Shown here piece by piece: positions 45,170 to 53,417 of a DNA stretch of 64,000 nt. Within the stretch, counting starts at the first letter, position 1, and each line of letters opens with the position of its first letter. Location: contig NZ_NFKJ01000006.1 in assembly GCF_002160325.1 (NCBI RefSeq), positions 80,243-144,242 of the forward strand. The letters run 5' to 3'. This DNA comes from Lachnoclostridium sp. An181 (GTDB taxonomy: Bacteria; Bacillota; Clostridia; Lachnospirales; Lachnospiraceae). Below the pieces are notes generated by a model. That model had not been told where the DNA came from. It searched no databases and saw nothing but the letters and a program-made list of their open reading frames with translations. The position numbers and the translations under genes are program-made.

Positions 45170-45388
45170 TTAGGGCATAATCCGAGCCAGATAGGGAGAG
45201 AATGATTGGCGGTTTTTCGCCGTAATTTTGTCTAATTCACCCTCAGAAATCAGCTCCGCCTCCCGCAGCTTTTCCAGCAGTTTTTGCGCCATGTAATAGT
45301 CAAATTCCCTTTGCAGCTCCTCATCTGTGAATAGTTTCCTCTCTGCTGTCTGATTCTGAAAACCAGCCGTCACCTTCGTTACCTGCAT
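45170..45388 (-). CDS. small SHOCT-like recombinase-associated protein
   Basis: A 72-residue soluble protein with the ending GELDKITAKNRQSFSPYLARIMP and a helical region around LFTDEELQREFDYYMAQKLL, which looks like a SHOCT-type protein often found before clostridial serine recombinases. AGGAGG precedes the ATG. It lies 60 bases upstream of recombinase 1, in the same direction, and probably shares its transcript. Possible role in helping recombinase action, not shown. Confidence 0.7.
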   Translation of the reverse strand: MQVTKVTAGFQNQTAERKLFTDEELQREFDYYMAQKLLEKLREAELISEGELDKITAKNRQSFSPYLARIMP

Positions 45389-45475
45389 GGTATTCCTCCT
45401 ATCCGAAGGATGCCTCCTTCAAAATACGGAGATTTCTACAGCGTTTTGAGGGGGTATTACAGACAAAAAAATAAA

Positions 45476-45512
45476 GCCCGCAGGCCATGCATCTATCGCA
45501 CAGCCCACGGGC
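45476..45512 (-). terminator. terminator after the phage lysis genes
   Basis: Minus-strand GCCCGTGGGC pairs with GCCTGCGGGC (wobble) and is followed by TTTATTTTTTT. It ends the late operon between amidase and the recombinase unit. Confidence 0.75.
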
Positions 45513-45533
45513 CTCCTGTTCTTTCCGTTTTAT

Positions 45534-46475
45534 TTAAAGCCGTTTACAGTAATCCAGGGAAATCCAACCAGCGCCGCTCTTGAGTTTTCCCCAGCCATTA
45601 GTCGATCCGGTGCCGGATTTCACCTCGGTAATCGTGAACACACCCTTACCCGTAAATTTGCCTGTCTTACCATAGTTGGTTCCGGGGCCTTTCCGGATAT
45701 TCAGATCTGTAATAGTCACCTGCACCCTGAAAGAGCCACCGGAACTACCAGAACCAGCCTGCTTTCCGGTATAAACCACCTTGCCACTCTCGTCAAATAC
45801 AGAATAGCCAGCATTGGAGTCGGCGCATTTCTTTGCGTTATCCAGATTGTTGAAAGCCCCCTTCTGGCTCTTGGCATCCGGCCAGCTTTTGCGGACACGG
45901 TATAAAGCAGAAGTTGCTGATCCAGATGAAAAACCTCCCAGTGCTGCCGTTACCTTGGAGGCCAGATCCCCAAGCCGGGAATACAGCCAGTCCCCCGGAC
46001 AGGATTTGTTGGCAAACCAGCGATGGACGGTGAGTACCATCTCATCAGACTTCGGCGAGTAATTCAGCGTCTTATTCTTATCCCCCAGCCAGAGAAGTTT
46101 CTTCTTCCCATTCCGTTTGCAGATATCCGTACACAGTTTCACGAGGGAATTGTAAACAGCGGTGGTCATTGCGTAGGGATGATTCAAATCGCTGGCGCAC
46201 TCGATGGTGACAGCCCTCTGGTCGTTGGCGCTGCTGGAAGAACACCAGGAGCGGTTCTTCTCCTCCACGCAAAGTGCGATCTTTCCGTCTTTCCCGATGC
46301 CATAGTTACAGCTGGCCTCTCTGGACGGGCTGGTAAAGCATCCGCAGATGCTCTCCGCCGTCAGCTGGCCAACCACACAGTGTGGCGTGATCCGGTCAAT
46401 GGAATGCGTCCTCTGCCCGGAGTGGTTGGGGCTGAGTTTTGTGTAAGATACAAGGGAACTGTTTGTGTAAGCCAT
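45534..46475 (-). CDS. N-acetylmuramoyl-L-alanine amidase (endolysin)
   Basis: Phage lysin of 313 residues: amidase_2 domain (about 1-165; zinc ligands His in ITPHCVVGQ near 32 and the HRWFANKSCPG segment near 150), a SPOR-like region (about 190-235) and a C-terminal SH3b wall-binding domain (about 247-313). It cleaves between MurNAc and L-Ala. No signal peptide, so it needs the holin encoded just upstream. Its ATG shares a base with the holin stop (TAATG). Confidence 0.92.
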   Translation of the reverse strand: MAYTNSSLVSYTKLSPNHSGQRTHSIDRITPHCVVGQLTAESICGCFTSPSREASCNYGIGKDGKIALCVEEKNRSWCSSSSANDQRAVTIECASDLNHPYAMTTAVYNSLVKLCTDICKRNGKKKLLWLGDKNKTLNYSPKSDEMVLTVHRWFANKSCPGDWLYSRLGDLASKVTAALGGFSSGSATSALYRVRKSWPDAKSQKGAFNNLDNAKKCADSNAGYSVFDESGKVVYTGKQAGSGSSGGSFRVQVTITDLNIRKGPGTNYGKTGKFTGKGVFTITEVKSGTGSTNGWGKLKSGAGWISLDYCKRL

Positions 46476-46897
46476 TATTCATTACCTTCCTTTCCGTTTT
46501 CTGCTCTGTCATGGAGCTGCTCTAATACCGTTTTGATCTTTTCCGGGATCGGCAGTCCCAGATGTCCTGCATTCTCCAGCAGGCTCACGCCTTCATTGGA
46601 GATGTAGAAAAAGATCACCGCTGTCCGTAAGACCGCCCCGGTTCCGATTACCTGCACATCGATGATATTTGCAATTCCGACAAGCAGGAAGATCAGCACT
46701 TTGCGGAAGATCCCTTTGAAGCCGACTGCGCTGGATAACTCCCGGTTGATGATGGCGCACATCACACCCGTGACGTAGTCGATCACCACGAAGGCGATCA
46801 GGGCATAAAGCAAGCCATCACAGCCGCCAAGGAAATACCCCAGCCAGCCGCCCACAGCGGAAAAAATGAGTTGGATGGTGTTCCAGAATTCTTTCAT
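46475..46897 (-). CDS. phage holin
   Basis: Class II-like holin of 140 residues in the toxin-secretion/phage-holin family: helices around residues 8-25, 29-48, 63-82 and 85-103 with VVIDYVTGVMCAIINRELSS as the conserved core, then a charged cytoplasmic tail. It permeabilises the membrane to let the amidase out. The ATG has GGAGG close upstream. Coupled to the amidase gene. Confidence 0.9.
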   Translation of the reverse strand: MKEFWNTIQLIFSAVGGWLGYFLGGCDGLLYALIAFVVIDYVTGVMCAIINRELSSAVGFKGIFRKVLIFLLVGIANIIDVQVIGTGAVLRTAVIFFYISNEGVSLLENAGHLGLPIPEKIKTVLEQLHDRAENGKEGNE

Positions 46898-46932
46898 GGT
46901 GCGTTCCTCCTTTGAAATTTTGGTATGAAAAA

Positions 46933-46957
46933 AGCGGCTACCCCGAAGAGTAGTCGC
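46933..46957 (-). terminator. terminator between the baseplate and holin genes
   Basis: AGCGACTAC/GTAGCCGCT stem with the stable CTCTTCGG loop and six T on the minus strand, separating tail genes from lysis genes. Confidence 0.8.
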
Positions 46958-46978
46958 TGATTTCCAGAAAATATAAAG

Positions 46979-48892
46979 TTATGCTGTCCGCTTCCACATA
47001 TAGCAGACGATATAGGGCTGCAGGTTGGTGTGAGAGCCACCACCTCCCGTATTTGCGTTCTTTCCTTTTGGAGTCAGTGAGTGAGTATGCGCCCCAGCAC
47101 TGCTGGTCGGGGAGGTAGCCTGCGCCCCAGAAGTTCCTGCACTATGCACTGTATAGCGGCTGCTGCCTGCACCTCCATCCGTATCACGGCCAATATTGTG
47201 CGTATGACCGCCTGCACTGTTGGTCGTGGTAGAACTTCCGGTAAACGTATGTGTATGGCTTGGCATCTGGCTGGCAGTCAGTGTGACGGCCGATGCTCCG
47301 CCTGTTTTCTCCACCGTATTAAAGTTGCTATCCGATGTGTTAATTCCTACCGGCACCCTGCCGCTGCCCCACGCCACCCAAGTGCCTCCAAAATAAGTAG
47401 CGGGATTGGTAGAAGTGACACTCATATAGATACTGCCTACCGGATACATCGTTTTGGCAAATTGTTGGATGTATTCTTTCAGGAGCATCCCATAGACTTT
47501 CACATCCCAGTTCTCGGCCACCTCAAAGGTGTTATCGGTTTCTGAAACTTTTCCAATCGCCACACCTTTGCCGCCATTTTTAAAGTCCATGACCACGGCA
47601 GCCGTGGAGACGATCTCCTGTACGGAAATGGTGGAAAACGCATCCTCCAGCGTGTACCGCACATCATAGGAGGTCTCCGTAGAAATCTGCCCCCGGCCAT
47701 AGGTAAAAGCTGTATTGGAGGTAAAGGTCACCCCGGCGTCCGTCCACTGCTCCGCAGCCACCTGCTTGTACTGGACAGAAGTTTTGAGAGTATTCTTCCC
47801 GCCACAAGTGGAATAGCCAAAGGACACCAGCGCGTGGATGTATGTCCCGTCATCATCCAGCGCCCCGTTGCTTAAGCACCGCTGGGACAGGGAGGAATTG
47901 AAATATGGCGGGGAATAGGCGGTCACCGTGATCGAAACGGAAGCCTCCGCCGATACCCGGCCTCTGGAATCCGTTACGGTGGCCTTAAAGGTAATCGTCC
48001 CAGAATTATTGAGGAAACCTGTCGTCAGCGTGGACGCGGAACCACTGTACCCGCCGCCCGTAATGGAGTAGGACTTGATGGTGGAGCCATAACTTCCAGC
48101 CGCCCCGTTGATCGTCAGCTTTACCTTGGACTTTGTCTGCACATAAATTCCCCACGTACTTGGCACTTCTCCATCAATCCGGGAAGCAGTCAGGCTGGAA
48201 ATAGTCGGTTTCACACTGGCAGGAATACTTAAAGTCAGCGTACAGGTTTTGGAACCAATATTCGTATTTCCGTTATAGGTCGTACAAGTGATTGTGCAGG
48301 TACCGCTGATCGCATTTGGGATCTGACTGGCCAGCGAAAGAGCTGGCGTCCATGATACAGAAGATGCCGTTGTCTTGGTTGCAATTGTCCCGTTGGTATT
48401 TCCAAAGGAATACGTCAGCGTATGCGTAAAAGCGGAAGAAGCACGGTTGATCGAAATCGTACCGGCAGACCCCATCGTCATATTTGCAGCAGATACGCTG
48501 GAGGCACGGGGGATGCTATCCAGCGTAATGTTGGCGCTGGCTGTGATTGTTCCATAGTACGTCCCACTTAAGGTTGCCCGGATCTGGAACACTGCTGAAA
48601 TCGCTAAGGACTTACTGCCATCGCTGGCATGATTGACCGTCCTTGATACCGTTCCCAGCAAATGTGTTCCCGTGGTACTAATCGCTGGGGAGGAAAAAGT
48701 CTGAGCCGATCCGTCAATGGTGCAGGTATTGTCGCTTCGCCCACTGATATTCAGACTCCAGTCATTCACCAGATACAGCTTACAGGTAACCGTAGACGTA
48801 TTGGCAGAGACATTCTTGCTCTGCGACCAGTCCACCCGCAGCTTATAATGGCCGTCCCGGATGGAACCGGAAAAACTGCCGCTGGATGCCAT
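46979..48892 (-). CDS. phage baseplate/receptor-binding protein with collar domain
   Basis: A 637-residue structural protein. The first 130 residues resemble the DUF859-like N-terminus of siphophage baseplate proteins, followed by Ser/Thr-rich beta-sandwich regions (about 130-330) and a C-terminal collar domain (about 485-637: YPVGSIYMSVTSTNPATYFGG, then LTASQMPSHTHTF and LQPYIVCYMWKRTA). Three His-x-His sites (SHTHTF, GGHTHNIG, AGAHTHSL) could bind a metal and stabilise a trimer, as in T4 short tail fibres. It probably binds the host cell wall. ATG 48892 has AAGGGG upstream. Confidence 0.85.
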   Translation of the reverse strand: MASSGSFSGSIRDGHYKLRVDWSQSKNVSANTSTVTCKLYLVNDWSLNISGRSDNTCTIDGSAQTFSSPAISTTGTHLLGTVSRTVNHASDGSKSLAISAVFQIRATLSGTYYGTITASANITLDSIPRASSVSAANMTMGSAGTISINRASSAFTHTLTYSFGNTNGTIATKTTASSVSWTPALSLASQIPNAISGTCTITCTTYNGNTNIGSKTCTLTLSIPASVKPTISSLTASRIDGEVPSTWGIYVQTKSKVKLTINGAAGSYGSTIKSYSITGGGYSGSASTLTTGFLNNSGTITFKATVTDSRGRVSAEASVSITVTAYSPPYFNSSLSQRCLSNGALDDDGTYIHALVSFGYSTCGGKNTLKTSVQYKQVAAEQWTDAGVTFTSNTAFTYGRGQISTETSYDVRYTLEDAFSTISVQEIVSTAAVVMDFKNGGKGVAIGKVSETDNTFEVAENWDVKVYGMLLKEYIQQFAKTMYPVGSIYMSVTSTNPATYFGGTWVAWGSGRVPVGINTSDSNFNTVEKTGGASAVTLTASQMPSHTHTFTGSSTTTNSAGGHTHNIGRDTDGGAGSSRYTVHSAGTSGAQATSPTSSAGAHTHSLTPKGKNANTGGGGSHTNLQPYIVCYMWKRTA

Positions 48893-48921
48893 CGTTCTCA
48901 CCCCTTCCGTTTCTCAGCATC

Positions 48922-49467
48922 TTAGACGGGACCTCTCCATTTGATTGAAAGGTTCCCATTGGTTCTCGGTATAAAATCAAACCACCCCCGGCTTTCATTG
49001 CCGAGGGATAGCTTGTTGCGGATCTCCGCATTGGTAATCACAAGGCTCTGGTTGGAGATATAGGCAATCTTCTGCCCATTCTCTTTAAAGGCCAGTTCCT
49101 CGTTGGATAGTTCTGCTGTGAAGGCGTTCCCGACTTTTCCCAGTTCAATCAAAGCACCTTTAAACCGGATATATTCCTCCAAAAGCAACTGGTTCGTAGA
49201 GACATTTTCCTTGATTTCGTCCGTAATCGTAGTGAAATCCATCCGGATTTCTGTGCTGCTCTGAGTAATGCTGGTTTCAAAATCCTTCTGGATCGTCTCC
49301 ATTTCTGAGCGGGAAATGAATTCCTCCCGGACGGACATATTGATCTGTTCCGAGGTTTTCGTGATCTCGGAGTAGCATTCCCGGATGTTTTCCTCCAAGG
49401 AGGCAAGGTCATCCTCATAACCGGAGAAATTCTGGAAGGTTGCCTGACAGCTGGTGATAAGCGCCAT
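48922..49467 (-). CDS. phage tail-associated protein, unknown role
   Basis: A 181-residue protein with an alpha-helical N-terminal half (about 15-110, coiled-coil-like) and a beta-rich C-terminus with NLSIKWRGPV at the end. I do not recognise a named family. It lies between two baseplate genes, with GGAGGTGATCGC before its ATG, so a minor baseplate or fibre-connector role is likely. The gene 3' of it is the receptor-binding protein. Confidence 0.7.
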   Translation of the reverse strand: MALITSCQATFQNFSGYEDDLASLEENIRECYSEITKTSEQINMSVREEFISRSEMETIQKDFETSITQSSTEIRMDFTTITDEIKENVSTNQLLLEEYIRFKGALIELGKVGNAFTAELSNEELAFKENGQKIAYISNQSLVITNAEIRNKLSLGNESRGWFDFIPRTNGNLSIKWRGPV

Positions 49468-49481
49468 GCGATCACCTCCGG

Positions 49482-51296
49482 TCAGTTGGATACATCACAC
49501 TGCAGCGTCAGGATACTGTCAATATCCGCTGCGGAAAGGTAAATCACCTTCCCGGCCTTATCAAATTCTGCCGCATGACCATCCTTGTCCTGCGCATACC
49601 ATGTGTAGGTCAGCGACTGTTTCTCTGTGGCAGCCGCCCAAGCCGAGCCGGAATACTTCATCAGAGTAACCGTCTGCGCAGAATGATCCACCTGATACCA
49701 GAAGTCACCTTCCTCTGGATTGGACGGAGCCGTCTCCGAGATACTGCCAAGCAGCGGATCGACTTCTTTCTGGTTGGTACGGACGATCACATAAGGCACC
49801 ACACCGCCGAGATTATTCTTGACCGTAAAGCCACCGATGGAAAGCATCTCCGATACATAAGGGTCGGATTTATCTTCCACCGTGATCACATCCTCATAGG
49901 TATTGCCCTTATAGGTCATCGTACAGCGGTAGGACTGGATGTTCACGATATCCGCCCCTGATACCGACAGGGTGGAGGACGTTTCTCCTGTGATATTCTC
50001 CCACTCACCACCTGTGTATTTCGCCCACTGATAGGTAGCTCCTGTCGTAATCTCAGAAGCGCCGTCATAACCAACCGCTGCCAACGCAAGGCTACCGGAC
50101 TGGTTAATGACAACAGTACCTTCCGGTGCATACACAGAGAATACGATTGCATTGGCACCGCTGGCTCCGTTGCTGCCCTTGTTGGATTTTGTCCATGCAA
50201 ACTTCTTTACCACGGAGGCTCCTGAAATCGTAAAGGTCAGGTCAATCGTGCCATTTAAGACCGTTGCCCCGCCAAGAGTCGCATTAGCGGCAAAGGTCAG
50301 TACCACTGATCCGGCTCTGGAAGCGGTCGCTGCTGTATTGCTCTTCACTGTCACGCCAGAAGGCAAAGTTCCCACCGTACAGATGCAGGCGACCTGCGAA
50401 ATTCCCACATACCCCGTAAATGGGATTGTGATATCCGTAGCTGCCGCTACCAGCCCTCCGGAAGTACAAGCGATATTCTGCGCCTCATTCCCAAGGATGA
50501 CAGAAAGGCCGCCCGTTCCGGCTGCCCCCGGTTCACCTTGAGAGCCGTCATAGATCTTCGTGAGGGAAGTCGTATCATAAACATCCGGGTCATCGGTCGC
50601 CAGCTTGATCTGAGCCACCCCATTAAAAAAGACAGCATGATCTGGTTTCACTACCAAAGTGCCGCCGGAGATGCTGGCATTGTCCGATGTGGTGGGATAA
50701 TCCTTCCATTCCCCGGTGCTGTCTTTATACTGCCATGCCGTGATCGTCACTCCCTGCACCTGTGCCGTCAGGGTAGCCTGCTTGGCCCCGACCAGAGAAG
50801 AATTGGCGTCATACTTAAATACATAAGTATCTGCAGCAAGATAGGCCAGCTTTGCGTTCTGTGCATTACGGATCAGCGTATAGGTGATGTCGGCGGAGAT
50901 ATTGACGGTGTTCTTTGTCTCTGAGTCGTAATAGCTGATATAGCAAAGGTAGGTAAGCATACCAGATGTAGCCGCTGACAGTTTATTGGCATTGACCGTC
51001 AGGACGCCTTTGGAAACGCTCTCCCCGGAGGTCAGCGCCGCCTCCGCTCCGTTTCCCTCTTTCCGTTTCCACGAGATTGTAAGCCCCGATGCATCCAGCG
51101 CCAGATTGGTCTGATCAAGAAATACCACCGGGGTAAGGGTCAGGGGTGTGCTGGCCCAGTCCGGCGCATAGGTATGGGGCAACACGTTCGGATTTTCAAT
51201 CTGCGACTTGGGCAGATTGGAGGTAATATAGGCCGACAGTTTCCTCTGGTCTGTGATATCCACAAAGGTCTGCTGGCTGGAAGTCAAAATTGCCAT
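49482..51296 (-). CDS. phage tail protein with Ig-like domains
   Basis: A 604-residue structural protein with a beta-sandwich composition. An Ig-like region (TYQWAKYTGGEWENITGETSSTLSVSGADI near the C-terminal third) and Gly-rich collagen-like pieces (GSQGEPGAAGTGG near 275, NKGSNGASGANA near 385) suggest a fibre-like protein on the baseplate. ATG 51296 has AGGAGGAG upstream; the longer frame overlaps the preceding gene end. It follows the Tal gene by 16 bases. Confidence 0.8.
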   Translation of the reverse strand: MAILTSSQQTFVDITDQRKLSAYITSNLPKSQIENPNVLPHTYAPDWASTPLTLTPVVFLDQTNLALDASGLTISWKRKEGNGAEAALTSGESVSKGVLTVNANKLSAATSGMLTYLCYISYYDSETKNTVNISADITYTLIRNAQNAKLAYLAADTYVFKYDANSSLVGAKQATLTAQVQGVTITAWQYKDSTGEWKDYPTTSDNASISGGTLVVKPDHAVFFNGVAQIKLATDDPDVYDTTSLTKIYDGSQGEPGAAGTGGLSVILGNEAQNIACTSGGLVAAATDITIPFTGYVGISQVACICTVGTLPSGVTVKSNTAATASRAGSVVLTFAANATLGGATVLNGTIDLTFTISGASVVKKFAWTKSNKGSNGASGANAIVFSVYAPEGTVVINQSGSLALAAVGYDGASEITTGATYQWAKYTGGEWENITGETSSTLSVSGADIVNIQSYRCTMTYKGNTYEDVITVEDKSDPYVSEMLSIGGFTVKNNLGGVVPYVIVRTNQKEVDPLLGSISETAPSNPEEGDFWYQVDHSAQTVTLMKYSGSAWAAATEKQSLTYTWYAQDKDGHAAEFDKAGKVIYLSAADIDSILTLQCDVSN

Positions 51297-51312
51297 ATTC
51301 GTCTCCTCCTGT

Positions 51313-52770
51313 TTAAATCGTGATTTCACAATAAAATGATGCGTTGTCAGTCACATCTTCCGTGGTGACTGTGATGGATTTCATGCCCGTATGGGAACTG
51401 TCCCAGTCGGCATCGAGGTCCTCCCGACCGGAATTCCGGTGCCAGACAAAGCTGCTGGCCGGAAGGGTATCCGTGATCTCCTTGTCCCACGAATACACCC
51501 GGCAGCGAAGGATGCTTTTCTGCCCCTTATCCCGGAAGATGTTCACCCCATCCACCACCAGCTCTGTCCGGTACATCTTCTGGGCATTGATCTGATCGAC
51601 TTTTCCCGTAATCACCTCGATCTTGGAGGTCTGCCCTAACAGTTCATCTTCAATAGAAGTGATATTCTGGTCTTGCTTCGCAGACTCCGAAGTCAGACGG
51701 ACACCTGCAGCCCCTATCGTGATGGTGTTGCCGGAGGGATTCAGATAATCCCTTGTACGGCTAAGACACAGATATGTCCCGTCAATCCCGTGCGGTTTGG
51801 AAATGCAGTGCACATACATCCTTGCCCGGATATCCCCGATATCTGCACCCGTATCGGACTCATCCACGATGGTCAGTTCCATGCTGGTGACACCTTTCAC
51901 AAGTTCCGAGAGTCTGGCATTTGCTTTCCGCAGCAGGTTCCCTGCCAGCGTCACATCCTCCCAGATCTCGGTCGTCCAGATCCATCCGATTTCTTCGACC
52001 GCTTCCTCATCGTACACATAGTTCTTGCCATCGTTCACCGCCGTAATATCCAGCCGGGTGTCCGTCTCGGTTTCGTTGCCATCCTCTTCGGTCTCCGTAA
52101 TTTTCGCTCCCAGCGGAATCAGAGCCGTCACCCGCTCCGTGTGGTCACGGGTAATCTTCACATCCGTCAGGTTCTTACCAAACTCCACGGTCTGCAGCGA
52201 CCGGTCGGGAAAGTCCTCCAGATAATCCAGAAATTTTCCCATATCGGTATAACGCACCTGCAGATACCCGCCATGCGTTTTGATCAGCTTGTCCTGCATG
52301 GCATCCATCGTCACGGAGTAGTCGGAATTGCTGTAGCTGATATAATCGTTGTTATCTGTAACCGTCACTGTACCGAGAGTGAACTGCTTCTTTTCCTCCA
52401 CTGCTGCATTATGCACGGAGAGGAACTGCTCCAGCAGTCCACGGAGTGGCCCCTGATAGGAAAATGGAGGCTGCATGGTGTCCTTCAGATACGCAAGGCA
52501 GGACTCGCATGTCCATGTGTGCGTATTATAAAAATCTGTCCCATCATCCAAGGCCCGCCCCTCAAATACCGTAAGAGCATCCTTCTTGCAGACAATGGTC
52601 GAAGACATCGGCTGGATCGCAGAGAGATAGGGATGGTTGAACGGGGCAGAGAGGGTCAGGCTGTCAATATTCTCCGCATCCTCCTGCACTTTTGCCTCCG
52701 TGATGGAAAGCTGGGACAGATGGGGATGGTAAAACAGCTGCCCATCCACAAACACTCGAAACAAACTCAT
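51313..52770 (-). CDS. tail-associated lysin/endopeptidase-type protein (Tal)
   Basis: A 485-residue protein of the prophage endopeptidase tail family, the hub at the tail tip next to Dit. An N-terminal domain (about 1-320, with LYLEDFPDRS-like and the DVKITRDHTERVTALIPLG stretch) is followed by a helical connector and a beta domain (about 380-485). No obvious hydrolase domain is attached. The start at 52770 overlaps the Dit stop by ATGA. An upstream in-frame ATG lies inside dit and is rejected. Confidence 0.85.
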   Translation of the reverse strand: MSLFRVFVDGQLFYHPHLSQLSITEAKVQEDAENIDSLTLSAPFNHPYLSAIQPMSSTIVCKKDALTVFEGRALDDGTDFYNTHTWTCESCLAYLKDTMQPPFSYQGPLRGLLEQFLSVHNAAVEEKKQFTLGTVTVTDNNDYISYSNSDYSVTMDAMQDKLIKTHGGYLQVRYTDMGKFLDYLEDFPDRSLQTVEFGKNLTDVKITRDHTERVTALIPLGAKITETEEDGNETETDTRLDITAVNDGKNYVYDEEAVEEIGWIWTTEIWEDVTLAGNLLRKANARLSELVKGVTSMELTIVDESDTGADIGDIRARMYVHCISKPHGIDGTYLCLSRTRDYLNPSGNTITIGAAGVRLTSESAKQDQNITSIEDELLGQTSKIEVITGKVDQINAQKMYRTELVVDGVNIFRDKGQKSILRCRVYSWDKEITDTLPASSFVWHRNSGREDLDADWDSSHTGMKSITVTTEDVTDNASFYCEITI

Positions 52771-53417
52771 AGGCGTCCCTCCCGGTACCGGAAGGTGGTC
52801 GTGCCTTCTCCCGTAATGCTGACCGAATTTTGCCCTTCCTGCAGTTCCAGTTCCGGGAATGTCCACGTCCCGGCGCTGACGGATTTGCGGAATACATCTT
52901 CACCGATACTCCAACTGAGCGCCGTCTCCGCTGTCGTGACTACCGTGGGTACGACAGGCATATAGTCATTGTTTAGGATCGCCGTGCCGCCACCAGTGAT
53001 AGTGACCACTGTTTCTTCCGTGTGATAACGGTAAGAGTCTCCATCCGAGCAGGACAGCACCATCTGGCCTTTCCCGGTAAGGGGATCATATGCCGGTTCC
53101 AGTTCCAAGGTACCCAAAGCATACAGATCCAGCTCCTCGCTTAAGATCACCTGACACAGCTGTCCGGCGTAGAGATTGGCAAGGATATCCTTCATTTGAT
53201 TAAATTTCTCCCGGCTCCCCAACATGGACAAGGTAATAGAAAAGCTCCGGGGCTGGTAGGATACCCGCCCAAGAGCCTCCGTAAAACGGATCGGAGCATT
53301 GCGCCCCGGTACCACAACCGTATTGGTCTGCGACTGCGGCATGGGAAAGTCAATCTCCTCCCGGATCCAGCCCATCGCAAACATCCACAAATCATTGATT
53401 TTCACGTCTGCCCTCAT
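52767..53417 (-). CDS. distal tail protein (Dit-like)
   Basis: A 216-residue protein in the Dit position, between tape measure and Tal. It contains a GRNAPIRFTEALGRVSYQPRS-like segment (about residues 38-58) that resembles the belt domain of Dit proteins, and a C-terminal galectin-like beta region. Dit hexamers form the tail-tip hub. It overlaps the tape-measure stop by ATGA and the Tal start by ATGA, so the three are strictly coupled. Confidence 0.85.
   Translation of the reverse strand: MRADVKINDLWMFAMGWIREEIDFPMPQSQTNTVVVPGRNAPIRFTEALGRVSYQPRSFSITLSMLGSREKFNQMKDILANLYAGQLCQVILSEELDLYALGTLELEPAYDPLTGKGQMVLSCSDGDSYRYHTEETVVTITGGGTAILNNDYMPVVPTVVTTAETALSWSIGEDVFRKSVSAGTWTFPELELQEGQNSVSITGEGTTTFRYREGRL

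Noticed and set aside
37541..45388. An integrative conjugative element instead of a prophage
   Set aside because: The rlmD target would also suit such elements, but no relaxase, coupling protein or type IV secretion genes are in view and the following genes are phage structural genes.
51673..52965. A 430-codon open frame on the plus strand across the Tal and Dit genes
   Set aside because: It is the antisense shadow of two clearly phage-like genes, has no ribosome site and no family-like composition.
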